Positions 53,150 through 61,258 of a stretch of DNA of 64,000 bases are shown here, piece by piece. The translations under genes and the position numbers were made by a program. Numbering within the stretch: position 1 is the stretch's first letter; every line of letters begins with the position of its first letter. The DNA is taken from positions 225,472 to 289,471 of the forward strand of contig JAIRPP010000008.1 in the NCBI GenBank assembly GCA_031256955.1. Direction: 5' to 3'. Under the pieces are notes generated by a model. It was given only the letters and a program-made list of their open reading frames with translations. It did no database searches and had not been told where the DNA came from. This stretch comes from Candidatus Methanoplasma sp. GTDB lineage: Archaea; Thermoplasmatota; Thermoplasmata; Methanomassiliicoccales; Methanomethylophilaceae.

Positions 53150-53788
53150 TCAATCCTTCCCGGGCGCGGTCATCCATCCCTTCGGCGGGTCCAGGTGCCT
53201 CGTGCGCAGGTACCGATGCGTCGCGAACGCCATGGCTACCGTCCAAATACCCCCGACGGCGGCGTACTGCCATGGGTTGACCATCCCTCCCGCGCAGACG
53301 ATCCCAGCTATCGCGACCATCATGAACAGATAGCCCGTGGCGGTCACCGAGAAATACGCCAGGCGGAACCTGCCGCGGGCGCCTCCCTCGAACACGTTTT
53401 CGATCATGACCTCCACATCCACCCCGGACATGAACATCAGCCCGAAAAGCATCGCCACGAAGTTGGATATCAGGAGGAGAACGTCCTCCGTCGCGGCGCA
53501 CAGGGTCAGGGACGTGACCGTCAGCGCACCCATGGAGAAGAACAGCATCGCCCTCCTCTTCATTCTAAGGTAGTAGTGCCCCAGCCCCGGGATCCTGGAT
53601 ATTACCGATGCCAGGTCCGTGTCCTTCTCGATGCGAACGTAGGGCTTCGCGAGGAGCGCCATCGCGGCGAAATAGGCGACGAAGATCAGGCTGAAGACGA
53701 AATACGGCGCGCCATGGGCCATTGCCTGCGCGATCGCCGGAATCAAGGCGAGCATCGCCGCGATCCTTCCGAGTCTTTTCATATCCAT
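53150..53788 (-). CDS. Polytopic membrane protein, family B paralog (B0)
   Basis: 212 residues, about five or six transmembrane helices. Conserved core RIPGLGHYYLRMKRRAMLFF, and a C-terminal block ending in THRYLRTRHLDPPKGWMT that is identical in two other proteins at 56.5 and 57.9 kb. GGAGAG lies 6 bp before the ATG. The PGLGH-Y-RR core is vaguely like TM2-type membrane domains; function unknown. It is on the opposite strand from its paralogs. Confidence 0.75.
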   Translation of the reverse strand: MDMKRLGRIAAMLALIPAIAQAMAHGAPYFVFSLIFVAYFAAMALLAKPYVRIEKDTDLASVISRIPGLGHYYLRMKRRAMLFFSMGALTVTSLTLCAATEDVLLLISNFVAMLFGLMFMSGVDVEVMIENVFEGGARGRFRLAYFSVTATGYLFMMVAIAGIVCAGGMVNPWQYAAVGGIWTVAMAFATHRYLRTRHLDPPKGWMTAPGKD

Positions 53789-53971
53789 ATGGGTCTCTCC
53801 TGTAAATTACTTCGACAGGCGATTGACATCGCGGAAGGCTAGCGAGAGGATGTTAAAAAATCTATCGGAAAATGAGAATTTCATATAAAATGCTTTAAAA
53901 ATGATGGAATGATCCGGATATCGCTATGCAGTTGGGAGGGCGCATAGACAAACGAAAGAAAGGGGGAAGAT

Positions 53972-54328
53972 ATGAAACGGAAGAGACGAGAACTGGTCAT
54001 GCCTGTGAGGCACAGAGAGCTGAGGGGCGAAGAATGGGAGTATGAGGGAGGATTCCCCCACATAGTCGCAGGCTTTCTAGCTCAACAGGCGGCCTCTGCC
54101 GTTGCGAACAGGCTCGCAAAATCCAACAATCCTTATCTGAAGGGCGCCGGGCTCACGCTTGGAGTGGCTTCGATCGCCATAGGGGCGGTGTCGGGCGCAT
54201 CCGCGATATCTTTCGCAGTCAGCGGCGCCGATTCCATATTGAGGGCGGCGGTGGCGGCGGATGCGGTCTGCGAGTACACCGTCGCCCCGGTCAAGGGATC
54301 GATCGATCTCGCAAAATCCCTGGCGTAA
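53972..54328 (+). CDS. Small glycine/alanine-rich membrane-active-looking protein
   Basis: 118 residues. A basic N terminus is followed by two Gly/Ala/Ser-rich hydrophobic stretches (about 65-90) resembling glycine-zipper helices. Its stop overlaps the start of the membrane protein C by one base. TATAAAA near 53885 is a possible promoter. No family recognised; a bacteriocin-like or membrane scaffold role is possible but unsupported. Confidence 0.6.
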   Translation: MKRKRRELVMPVRHRELRGEEWEYEGGFPHIVAGFLAQQAASAVANRLAKSNNPYLKGAGLTLGVASIAIGAVSGASAISFAVSGADSILRAAVAADAVCEYTVAPVKGSIDLAKSLA

Positions 54329-55077
54329 TGAAACGGAGGGATCTCGTGTCCGAAAGAACCCAAAATCCCGTTTTTCACCCGTCCGGGATCAGCCTTTCGG
54401 CATCATGCATCGCCATAGGGGCTTCCCTCCTCGCGCTCTATGGGATCCTGGCGATGTTGTCTTCGGGGTTCGGAAGGACTATGAAGCTGAGTTCCATGAT
54501 CATGCCTCTGGTGATCCTCGCATACGGGATAGAGATGCATAGAGGCGGCGAGAAATCGAAATCGGAGGAAATGATCCGCTCGACGGCTACTGTGCTGTCC
54601 CTCGCCCCCGGAGCGGCGCACGCATACCTTGGCAAAAAGAAGGCTGGCATCGCGATTTTCGTCGCTTTCATCGCCTCTCTGATCGCCATGTACTGCGGAG
54701 AGACGGTCACGGAATACTTCGAGTGTCGGCAAAACGTCGCGGACATGGCGTTCGTGTACGGCGGCATCTCTCTGTTCACGCTTTGGATCTGGTCTCCCGT
54801 GAGGGTCACCGAGATATGCAACGAGATGGGGCTTCCATATCGCCGCGCCGATCTGAAACTCGAGATTGATCTCGAGAGGACGGGGCCCGTGATCGCGGCC
54901 CTGCTCCTATCGGCATTTGCGCTGGCGATGGCTTCATCGATCGCGATGCTGTACGCCGGGTTTCCATACCCCGAGCTAAGCGCGATCGCCATGGCTCTGT
55001 CCCTATGGCTCCCCGCCAGCTTGGCTCTCAGACGGAAGAGGAGGGAGGTCGATCGGAAAGGCGGCAGGGCGCGGTGA
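54328..55077 (+). CDS. Polytopic membrane protein, divergent paralog (C)
   Basis: 249 residues with about six hydrophobic segments. The paralog core appears as LAPGAAHAYLGKKKAGIAIF near residue 93, where family A and B have PGLGH-Y-G-RR. More diverged than the others and without the THRYLRTRHL block. Overlaps the small glycine-rich gene by one base. Confidence 0.7.
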   Translation: MKRRDLVSERTQNPVFHPSGISLSASCIAIGASLLALYGILAMLSSGFGRTMKLSSMIMPLVILAYGIEMHRGGEKSKSEEMIRSTATVLSLAPGAAHAYLGKKKAGIAIFVAFIASLIAMYCGETVTEYFECRQNVADMAFVYGGISLFTLWIWSPVRVTEICNEMGLPYRRADLKLEIDLERTGPVIAALLLSAFALAMASSIAMLYAGFPYPELSAIAMALSLWLPASLALRRKRREVDRKGGRAR

Positions 55078-55199
55078 GGTCCCGTCGCGGATTCTGGATA
55101 GCGGCAGGGAGACGCGATGAAAAGAGACGCACGGGCGGGGGATCTGTGACCTCTGGATGCGCGAAAGAAATATGGGTGAAGAAAGGCTGCGGAATGCGG

Positions 55200-55262
55200 G
55201 TCCCGTCCGGCGCGTCCGCAATCGCGTGGAACCTGTGATTCCAGGAATCGGGATTTCGAAAG
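55200..55262 (+). repeat. Duplicated segment upstream of A1
   Basis: About 60 bp resembling 56605-56665, sharing pieces such as ATCGGGATTTCGAAA and a GAACCT block. Shows that the duplicated A-B unit includes its upstream DNA. Confidence 0.6.
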
Positions 55263-55286
55263 AACCAAACCTCTTACCGACATCAT

Positions 55287-55955
55287 ATGAAGACCAATAC
55301 TAAGCTGGCCATAGCATCCGCATCACTCTGCCTGGCGATGTGCGTAGCGGCTGTCGCCATGGAGGCGTATTACATCCTGGGGTCCGCCATAGTGGCCCTG
55401 TTCTCGTCTCTCGCCATGCTGTACGCCGTCGGCGGCGGAGAGGGGAAGTGCAGGCACACCGCCATGTATCTGTCTCGCGTGCCGGGCCTCGGGCACGTTT
55501 ATCTGGGGTGCGGGCGCAGGAGCATACCTTTCTTCATCGGCGACGTGGCGTCTGTGTCTACGTTTGCTCTCATGGCTCTGTTTCCAGCGGACGTTCTATT
55601 CGGAGCGTTCTTATTCGTCGCGATCTTGTTTTACATAGCATTCGCATCCGTGGTGGATGTCGAGATGGTCTGCGACAGGATGGGGTTCCCGCGCATGATG
55701 TGCGGGTACGAGCTGAACGTGAGGCGCGGGCGCCTCGGCCTCCTGGTGCTGACCGTCGCGCTGACCGTTTCCACTGTCGCCGTGTCCTTGCTGATCTTTC
55801 TGGCATATCCCACGCCCGGGAACAACATGTGGCTCCATCTATCCGTATCAGGCGTCCTGATCGCGTTGACGGCGGCGCTGGCGGCGGATTATGCGGGGAA
55901 TGGAGACGCCCCGCTGGAGAGAGCCACAGGCTGTGAAGGGGGCGGGGCGCAATGA
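55287..55955 (+). CDS. Polytopic membrane protein, family A paralog (A1)
   Basis: 222 residues, about six helices. Begins MKTNTKLAIASASLCLAMCV and has SRVPGLGHVYLGCGRRSIPF, CDRMGFPR and other blocks shared with A2 at 56.7 kb. The stop overlaps the start of B1 (ATGA), so A1 and B1 are translated together. Function unknown. Confidence 0.75.
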   Translation: MKTNTKLAIASASLCLAMCVAAVAMEAYYILGSAIVALFSSLAMLYAVGGGEGKCRHTAMYLSRVPGLGHVYLGCGRRSIPFFIGDVASVSTFALMALFPADVLFGAFLFVAILFYIAFASVVDVEMVCDRMGFPRMMCGYELNVRRGRLGLLVLTVALTVSTVAVSLLIFLAYPTPGNNMWLHLSVSGVLIALTAALAADYAGNGDAPLERATGCEGGGAQ

Positions 55956-56584
55956 ATCTCAGGAAGCAGATGAAGATCGAGGCCACCCTGGTCACGCTGG
56001 GCGCCGCATTGATGATAGCGCTGTTCGTTTACATTGGCGCGCCTGTTTTTTCCTGCATCGTGATCCTTGTCTGCTTCGCAGCTTTGGTGCGCATAATCGG
56101 GCCCGACAGACCGACGGAGAAGAACGTTCTTTCAGCGGAAAGGTACGGCAAATTCCCAGGTCTGGGTCACATTTATGTTGGAAGATACATGAGATCCATC
56201 CCTTTCTTCGTCATGGATGCTCTATTCGTCGCGTCCATGCTCCTGTGCGCCGTGTCGGAGGACGATCTTCTATTGGTGTCGAACTCCATAGCGATGCTCT
56301 TTGGACTCTTGTTCATATCCATGGTGGACGCAGGCAGGCTGTGCGAGGAGATGTACGAGGGAGGCGCCCGCGGCAGGTTCCGCCTGGCGTATTTCTCGAT
56401 AATCGCCGCCTGCTATCTCTTCATAATGGTTGCGATAGCGGGGATCATCTGTACGGGAGGGATGGTCGATCCCCGGCAGTACATCGCCGTCGGGGGCATG
56501 TGGACTATGGCCATGACGCTCGCGACGCACCGGTACCTGCGCACCAGGCACCTGGACCCGCCGAAGGGATGGATGACCTTATGA
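55952..56584 (+). CDS. Polytopic membrane protein, family B paralog (B1)
   Basis: 210 residues, about six helices. Core KFPGLGHIYVGRYMRSIPFF, then a loop EEMYEGGARGRFRLAYFS, and the C-terminal THRYLRTRHLDPPKGWMT block. Coupled to A1. Very similar to B0 (53.2 kb) and B2 (57.4 kb). Confidence 0.75.
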   Translation: MNLRKQMKIEATLVTLGAALMIALFVYIGAPVFSCIVILVCFAALVRIIGPDRPTEKNVLSAERYGKFPGLGHIYVGRYMRSIPFFVMDALFVASMLLCAVSEDDLLLVSNSIAMLFGLLFISMVDAGRLCEEMYEGGARGRFRLAYFSIIAACYLFIMVAIAGIICTGGMVDPRQYIAVGGMWTMAMTLATHRYLRTRHLDPPKGWMTL

Positions 56585-56604
56585 TCATCCGCCGCCTACG
56601 CGCT

Positions 56605-56665
56605 CCCCGCGCACACATCCGCGATTGCGCAGAACCTTTGGCCCCTGATCGGGATTTCGAAATAG
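56605..56665 (+). repeat. Duplicated segment upstream of A2
   Basis: Partner of 55200-55262; both end about 20-25 bp before the start codons of A2 and A1. Confidence 0.6.
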
Positions 56666-56685
56666 CCAGGTCTCTCTCCGGTCAC

Positions 56686-57351
56686 ATGAAGACGAAAACG
56701 AAGCTCGCCGTCGCATCCGCATCTTTCTGCCTGGCGATTTGCGTAGCCGCGGTCGCCATGGAGGAGTACTACCTCCTGGGGTCCGCCATAGTGGCCCTGT
56801 TCTCGTCTCTCGCCATGCTGTACTCCGTCGACGACGGAGAGGGCAGGTGCAGGAACACAGCGATGTATCTGTCTCGTGTCCCTGGGCTGGGGCACGTTTA
56901 TCTGGGATGCGGGCGCAGGAGCATACCCTTCTTCATCGGCGACGTGGCATGCGCATCCACGTTCGCGCTTATGGCCATGTTCCCCGCGGATTCGGAATTC
57001 GTGTTCTTCCTACTGTTCGAGATGATGTTCTTCGTATTCTTCGCGTCTATGATCGATGCGGAGATGGTCTGCGACAGGATGGGGTTCCCGCGCACCGCAG
57101 GGGGGTGCGGGCTGAATCTCAGGCGTGGGCGCCTGTGTCTCCTCGCCTTGGCGATGGCGATGGCGATACTGACGTCCGCGTCCTCCGCATGCGTCCTCTC
57201 CGGCCCGGGACACGGCAACAACCTGTGGTTGCACGCGTCCATAGTCGCATCGACGATAGCTCTCGCCGTCGCCATGGCGGCGGATTACGCGAGGAAGCGC
57301 GACAGCCCCCTTCCGAAGCTAGGATGCGATCGCGGAGGCGGATCGGCGTGA
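56686..57351 (+). CDS. Polytopic membrane protein, family A paralog (A2)
   Basis: 221 residues, a close copy of A1: MKTKTKLAVASASFCLAICV opening, the core SRVPGLGHVYLGCGRRSIPF, and EMVCDRMGFPR later. Divergence is concentrated in the hydrophobic segments and the C-terminal tail. Followed by B2 after 52 bp. Confidence 0.75.
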   Translation: MKTKTKLAVASASFCLAICVAAVAMEEYYLLGSAIVALFSSLAMLYSVDDGEGRCRNTAMYLSRVPGLGHVYLGCGRRSIPFFIGDVACASTFALMAMFPADSEFVFFLLFEMMFFVFFASMIDAEMVCDRMGFPRTAGGCGLNLRRGRLCLLALAMAMAILTSASSACVLSGPGHGNNLWLHASIVASTIALAVAMAADYARKRDSPLPKLGCDRGGGSA

Positions 57352-57403
57352 CTCTCGCGGGGAAGGCGAAGGCGCGGGCGGCGGAGCCACCCTCGCCGCG
57401 GTC

Positions 57404-57982
57404 ATGATATCCGCGCTGTCCGTGATCCTCTACGCGCCGTATTGCATCGGATTCATATTCGCGGCCTATTGCGCCGCGATGGTGCCCATCCTGGAGCCCG
57501 ACACGTACGTCAGGAAGAACGTGCTCACCGCCTCGTATATTGCCCGGTTCCCGGGCCTGGGCCACATCTACGTCGGCATGAGGAGGAGGGCGATGCTGTT
57601 CTTCGCCATGGACTCCCTGGTGCTCACGTCGCTTCTGCTGTTCGCCGTGTCCGACGACGACCTTCTCCTCCTGTCCAACTTTGCGGCGATGGCCCTGGGA
57701 GCATATTTCATGTCGGTCGTGGACGCGGAAAGGCTGTGTAACGAGATGTACGAGGGAGGAACGATACGCTCCAGGTTCCACCTGATGTATTTCTCGATAA
57801 CCGCCGCGTGCTATCTGATAATAATGGCAGTCATAGCGGGGATCGCCTGCACGGGAGGCATGGTCGATCCGTGGCAGTACGCCATCGTCGGGGGCATGTG
57901 GACCGCCGCCATGGCGCTCGCGACGCACAGGTACCTGCGCACGAGGCACCTGGACCCGCCGAAGGGATGGATGACTGCGTGA
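57404..57982 (+). CDS. Polytopic membrane protein, family B paralog (B2)
   Basis: 192 residues from the first available ATG. Codons upstream, back to a TAG at 57320, still read GATLAAV, similar to EATLVTL in B1, but offer no ATG, GTG or TTG. So B2 either lost its N-terminal start or uses a rare one. Core RFPGLGHIYVGMRRRAMLFF and the shared C-terminal block are intact. Confidence 0.72.
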   Translation: MISALSVILYAPYCIGFIFAAYCAAMVPILEPDTYVRKNVLTASYIARFPGLGHIYVGMRRRAMLFFAMDSLVLTSLLLFAVSDDDLLLLSNFAAMALGAYFMSVVDAERLCNEMYEGGTIRSRFHLMYFSITAACYLIIMAVIAGIACTGGMVDPWQYAIVGGMWTAAMALATHRYLRTRHLDPPKGWMTA

Positions 57983-58025
57983 GCCCCGGTCTGACGCGCG
58001 CCGCCCGCATGCGCGACAAGCAACC

Positions 58026-58031
58026 TTTATA
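58026..58031 (+). promoter_or_regulatory. BoxA of purP
   Basis: TTTATA about 31 bp before the purP ATG; AGGAGG and AGGTG follow between it and the start, so a short leader with ribosome binding site is likely. Confidence 0.45.
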
Positions 58032-58061
58032 GAATGAACGGCATGAGGAGGCAGGTGCAAC

Positions 58062-59219
58062 ATGATTGACAGAAGCGAGGTCCTGGAGACCCTCGGGAAA
58101 TACGATCTGGGAAGGGCGAAGGTCGGCGTCGTCGCCTCGCACTCCGCGCTCGACACGTGCGACGGCGCCGTGTCCGAGGGGTTCCGCACGGTCGCCGTCG
58201 CCCAGAAGGGCAGGGACGCGGCGTTCTCTAGGTACTTCAGGGCCTTCCGCGACGAGAGCGGGGAGGCGGTCAGGGGCGTGGTCGACGAGATTGTCCCCGT
58301 GGACAGGTTCGCGGACGTGGTCAAGCCCGAGGTGCAGGCCTCCCTCATAAGGGACAGCGTCCTGTTCGTCCCCAACAGGTCCTTCGTGTCCTATGCGGGC
58401 ATAGACGCGGTCGAGGACTCCTTCAGGGTCCCGATAGTCGGGAGCAGGAACCTGCTCAGGTCCGAGGAGCGCGGGGGCGACAGGGACTACTACTGGATAC
58501 TCGAGCGGGCGGGGCTCCCGTTCCCCAAGAAGGTCGAGAGGCCCGAGGACATAGACTCCCTGACCATCGTGAAGGTTCATCATAAAGTCAAGAAGCTGGA
58601 GCGCGGGTTCTTCACCGCCAAGGACCCAGCCCAGTTCGAGGAGAAGTCCGCCGAGCTCGTCAGGCAGGGCGTGATCGAGGAGGACTTCCTCAAGAGCGCG
58701 CGGATGGAGCAGTACGTCATAGGCCCCGTCTTCAACCTGGACTTCTTCCGCTCCCCCCTCGAGGAGAAGGGCGAGCAGATAGAGCTTCTCGGCGTGGACT
58801 GGAGGTTCGAGACCTCCCTGGACGGCTACTGCAGGCTCCCCGGCAAGCAGCAGGTGGAGCTCGAAAACGACGGGATCATCCCCGAGTACACCGTATGCGG
58901 GCACAACTCCGCCACGCTGAGGGAGTCCCTGCTGGACAAGGCGTTCGACATGGCCGAGAAGTACGTGGCGGCCGCCAAGAAGTATTACGACCCGGGAGTC
59001 ATCGGCCCGTTCTGCCTCCAGACCTGCGTGGACAAGGACCTCAACTTCTACATCTACGACGTGGCCCCCCGCATAGGCGGCGGCACGAACGTGCACATGT
59101 CCGTCGGGCACCCGTACGGCAACGCCCTCTGGAGGAGGGAGATGAGCACGGGCAGGAGGCTCGCCATGGAGATCAAGAGGGCGATAGCGCAGGAGCGCGT
59201 GGATGAGATCGTCACATGA
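58062..59219 (+). CDS. purP: Formate-dependent AICAR ligase (FAICAR synthetase)
   Basis: 385-residue ATP-grasp enzyme of archaeal purine synthesis; makes FAICAR from AICAR, formate and ATP, replacing the folate-dependent bacterial step. Recognised by HSALDTCDGAVSEGFRTVAV, the ATP-grasp core with VKVHHKV, and the C-terminal RIGGGTNVHMSVGHPYG. The following gene starts 10 bp later. Confidence 0.96.
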   Translation: MIDRSEVLETLGKYDLGRAKVGVVASHSALDTCDGAVSEGFRTVAVAQKGRDAAFSRYFRAFRDESGEAVRGVVDEIVPVDRFADVVKPEVQASLIRDSVLFVPNRSFVSYAGIDAVEDSFRVPIVGSRNLLRSEERGGDRDYYWILERAGLPFPKKVERPEDIDSLTIVKVHHKVKKLERGFFTAKDPAQFEEKSAELVRQGVIEEDFLKSARMEQYVIGPVFNLDFFRSPLEEKGEQIELLGVDWRFETSLDGYCRLPGKQQVELENDGIIPEYTVCGHNSATLRESLLDKAFDMAEKYVAAAKKYYDPGVIGPFCLQTCVDKDLNFYIYDVAPRIGGGTNVHMSVGHPYGNALWRREMSTGRRLAMEIKRAIAQERVDEIVT

Positions 59220-59229
59220 GGTGTAACAC

Positions 59230-60066
59230 ATGATCAGAAAGAGCATCTTGCTGGCCCTGGTCGCAGCGGTGGCGGTCTTCGCCGCCCCCGCGCTGGCCAT
59301 CGCGTCGGAGGACGCGTACGGATACGTGGAGATAACAGACGCGTACGGCGACGGATTCACCACCAACGGGAGCGGGACGATGCACGTCATCCTGCACAAC
59401 GCCGAGCAGACCGAGGCAGTGATCACGGTGACCATAAAAGAGGGGGGCAGGGTCCTCGCCGATCGCGTGGCGTTCACCGTCCCCGCCGGGGAGCAGAGCT
59501 ACCGGGCGGACATATCGCTCAGGATCTCCGGGATCGGGGCCCACGAGCTGACCGTGTCCTGCGAATCCCAGGCGGCCTTCTTGGGAGATATAAGCGAGCT
59601 GACCGCGACCATAGAGGTCACCGAGTCCATATGGTCCAAGTGGACCACCTACGTCGCCATAATCATAGTGGCCGCGATAATCCTCATAGGCGCGTACCTC
59701 GCCATGCGCGGCGCCCCGTCCAAGAAGGCGGACGTCACGTTCACCGAGCTGGAGAGGCAGAAGGCGGCCCCCAAGAAGGAGGAGCCCTCGCCCGCGCCGG
59801 CGACCGAGAGGAAGAGGTACAAGGCGGAGAAGGCGGCGGAGCCCCCTAAGAAGAAGGACGCCCCCGCCCCCAGGAAGGAGGAGCCCGCCCCTCCGGAGAA
59901 GAAGGCCGAGTCCTTCACCGAGCTGGAGAAGCGCAAGGCGGAGAAGGCCCCCGAGGCCCCGAAGAAAAAGGACGCCCCCGCCCCCAGGAAGGAAGAGCCC
60001 GCTCCCAAGAGGGAGAAGGCGGCGGACGGCGGCAAGATCAAATACAAGAGCGCCAGGAGAAAATGA
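59230..60066 (+). CDS. Secreted, membrane-anchored protein with Lys/Pro/Glu-rich cytoplasmic tail
   Basis: 278 residues. Signal peptide (about 1-26), an extracytoplasmic beta domain (about 27-130), one transmembrane helix (about 138-160), then a 115-residue tail of Lys, Pro, Ala and Glu. The tail repeats KKKDAPAPRKEEPAP twice and FTELE-R/K-KA twice. The tail is likely disordered and may bind a protein or nucleic acid. No family recognised. Confidence 0.72.
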   Translation: MIRKSILLALVAAVAVFAAPALAIASEDAYGYVEITDAYGDGFTTNGSGTMHVILHNAEQTEAVITVTIKEGGRVLADRVAFTVPAGEQSYRADISLRISGIGAHELTVSCESQAAFLGDISELTATIEVTESIWSKWTTYVAIIIVAAIILIGAYLAMRGAPSKKADVTFTELERQKAAPKKEEPSPAPATERKRYKAEKAAEPPKKKDAPAPRKEEPAPPEKKAESFTELEKRKAEKAPEAPKKKDAPAPRKEEPAPKREKAADGGKIKYKSARRK

Positions 60067-60770
60067 GCTCTCCCAGCCGCCCGCCCCCTCTCCGCCCGGG
60101 AGGGGGCGGGCGGTGCAGGGTCTTCGACGCGGGCGCCCTGGACCCCGGGCGAAGCGTCGCCCTTGACCGCGCCGTCTTCGAATCCAGGCGCCTGGGCCTC
60201 GTCCCGGACACGATATTCTTCTATTCGAGGGACAGGCGCACCGTGTCGCTGGGGAGGTTCGGGAGCGAGGGCGACGTGCTCCCGGGATCGCCCGAGGCGG
60301 CCGTCGTCAGGAGGATGAGCGGCGGGGGTACCGTCCTCACCGGGCCCGGGACCCTCATCGCGTCGGTCGCGCTCGGAGGGGATATCCCGCCCAGGGCCGA
60401 ATCGTTCGAGATGATCTGTGGCGGGATCGCCGACGCGCTCCGGTCCCTGGGGATCGACGCGGAGCCGAAAGCGCCCAACGACGTGTTCGCGGGCGGCGGC
60501 AAGATCTCCGGGGGGGCGCAATACAGGACCGAGGGCTGCATGATCCACCACGCCACGGTGATCGTGGAGAAGGATCCCCGCACGTGGGAGATACTCGGGC
60601 GTAAGGCGGACTACGACCTGGCCTCCGTCGCGGAGATCCTCGGGCGGGCCCCGCCCAGGCGGGAGATCGCATCGGCCGTCGCCCGCGGGATCTCCCGGAG
60701 GCTCGGCATGGACGCCGTCCCGGGCGAACCGACCGAGCGCGAGATGCGCGAATCCGGGATCAGAGCCTGA
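60063..60770 (+). CDS. Lipoate--protein ligase A family protein
   Basis: 235 residues of the biotin/lipoate ligase fold. Motifs VVRRMSGGGTVLTGPG and PNDVFAGGGKISGGAQ correspond to the lipoyl-AMP site (RR.SGGG and the lysine of GKISG). Starts by ATGA overlap with the previous gene; no better start is in frame, although the first 18 residues are a Pro/Gly stretch produced by a hairpin. No lipoylated enzyme gene is in the window. Confidence 0.82.
   Translation: MSSPSRPPPLRPGGGGRCRVFDAGALDPGRSVALDRAVFESRRLGLVPDTIFFYSRDRRTVSLGRFGSEGDVLPGSPEAAVVRRMSGGGTVLTGPGTLIASVALGGDIPPRAESFEMICGGIADALRSLGIDAEPKAPNDVFAGGGKISGGAQYRTEGCMIHHATVIVEKDPRTWEILGRKADYDLASVAEILGRAPPRREIASAVARGISRRLGMDAVPGEPTEREMRESGIRA
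60077..60113 (+). terminator. 13-bp perfect hairpin at the 5' end of the lipoate ligase gene
   Basis: CCGCCCGCCCCCT pairs exactly with AGGGGGCGGGCGG across an 11-base loop. It begins 10 bp after the stop of the secreted-protein gene, so it looks like an intergenic hairpin, yet it lies within the only open start of the lipoate ligase gene. It may attenuate expression of that gene. Confidence 0.5.
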
Positions 60771-61257
60771 GCTTGGGATCCTTCAGGTCCATCAGGGCCA
60801 CTTCCCTGCGGTCCATGAAGAACCCTATCTTCTTATGGAGCATTATGGACGGGGCGTTGTCCGGCTGGATCATGCTGTGGGCCACGTCCGCGCCCATCTC
60901 CCTGCCCTTCCTGAGGGCCTCCCTCAGGAGCCTGTAGCCTATGGCGTTGCGGCGGGCGTACGGGTGCACCCCCATGTTCTCTATCCACAGCATGTTGTCC
61001 GAATCGGCCACATGGTGGAGCATCTGGGCGAATATGAACCCGTAGATCTCGCCGTCCTCCTCCGCCACGAAGCACAGCCCCCCGTCGAGGTACGCCTTGA
61101 AGCGGCCCCGGCTGCTCGCGCCCAGCCCGTCCCTCCACTCCTGGGGCAGCTCCTCCCACTTGTTCTTTATGGCGGTCGCGAAGTACTCGCGTATGAGCTT
61201 TATCTCCAGCTCCCTGACCTTCTCGGCGTCCTTCAGCTTCAGCGGGCGTATCTCCAT
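60760..61257 (-). CDS. GNAT family N-acetyltransferase
   Basis: 165 residues. The acetyl-CoA loop is the ENMGVHPYARRNAIGYRLLREAL region (about 95-115), the GNAT R/Q-x-x-G-x-G/A site in variant form. The family includes protein N-terminal and small-molecule acetyltransferases. It abuts argS (1 bp apart) and overlaps the lipoate ligase end by 11 bp. Confidence 0.85.
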   Translation of the reverse strand: MEIRPLKLKDAEKVRELEIKLIREYFATAIKNKWEELPQEWRDGLGASSRGRFKAYLDGGLCFVAEEDGEIYGFIFAQMLHHVADSDNMLWIENMGVHPYARRNAIGYRLLREALRKGREMGADVAHSMIQPDNAPSIMLHKKIGFFMDRREVALMDLKDPKLRL

Positions 61258-61258
61258 G

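Noticed and set aside
57983..58061. Possible riboswitch before purP
   Set aside because: The gap is under 80 bp and shows only a BoxA and ribosome binding sites; no conserved riboswitch core recognised.
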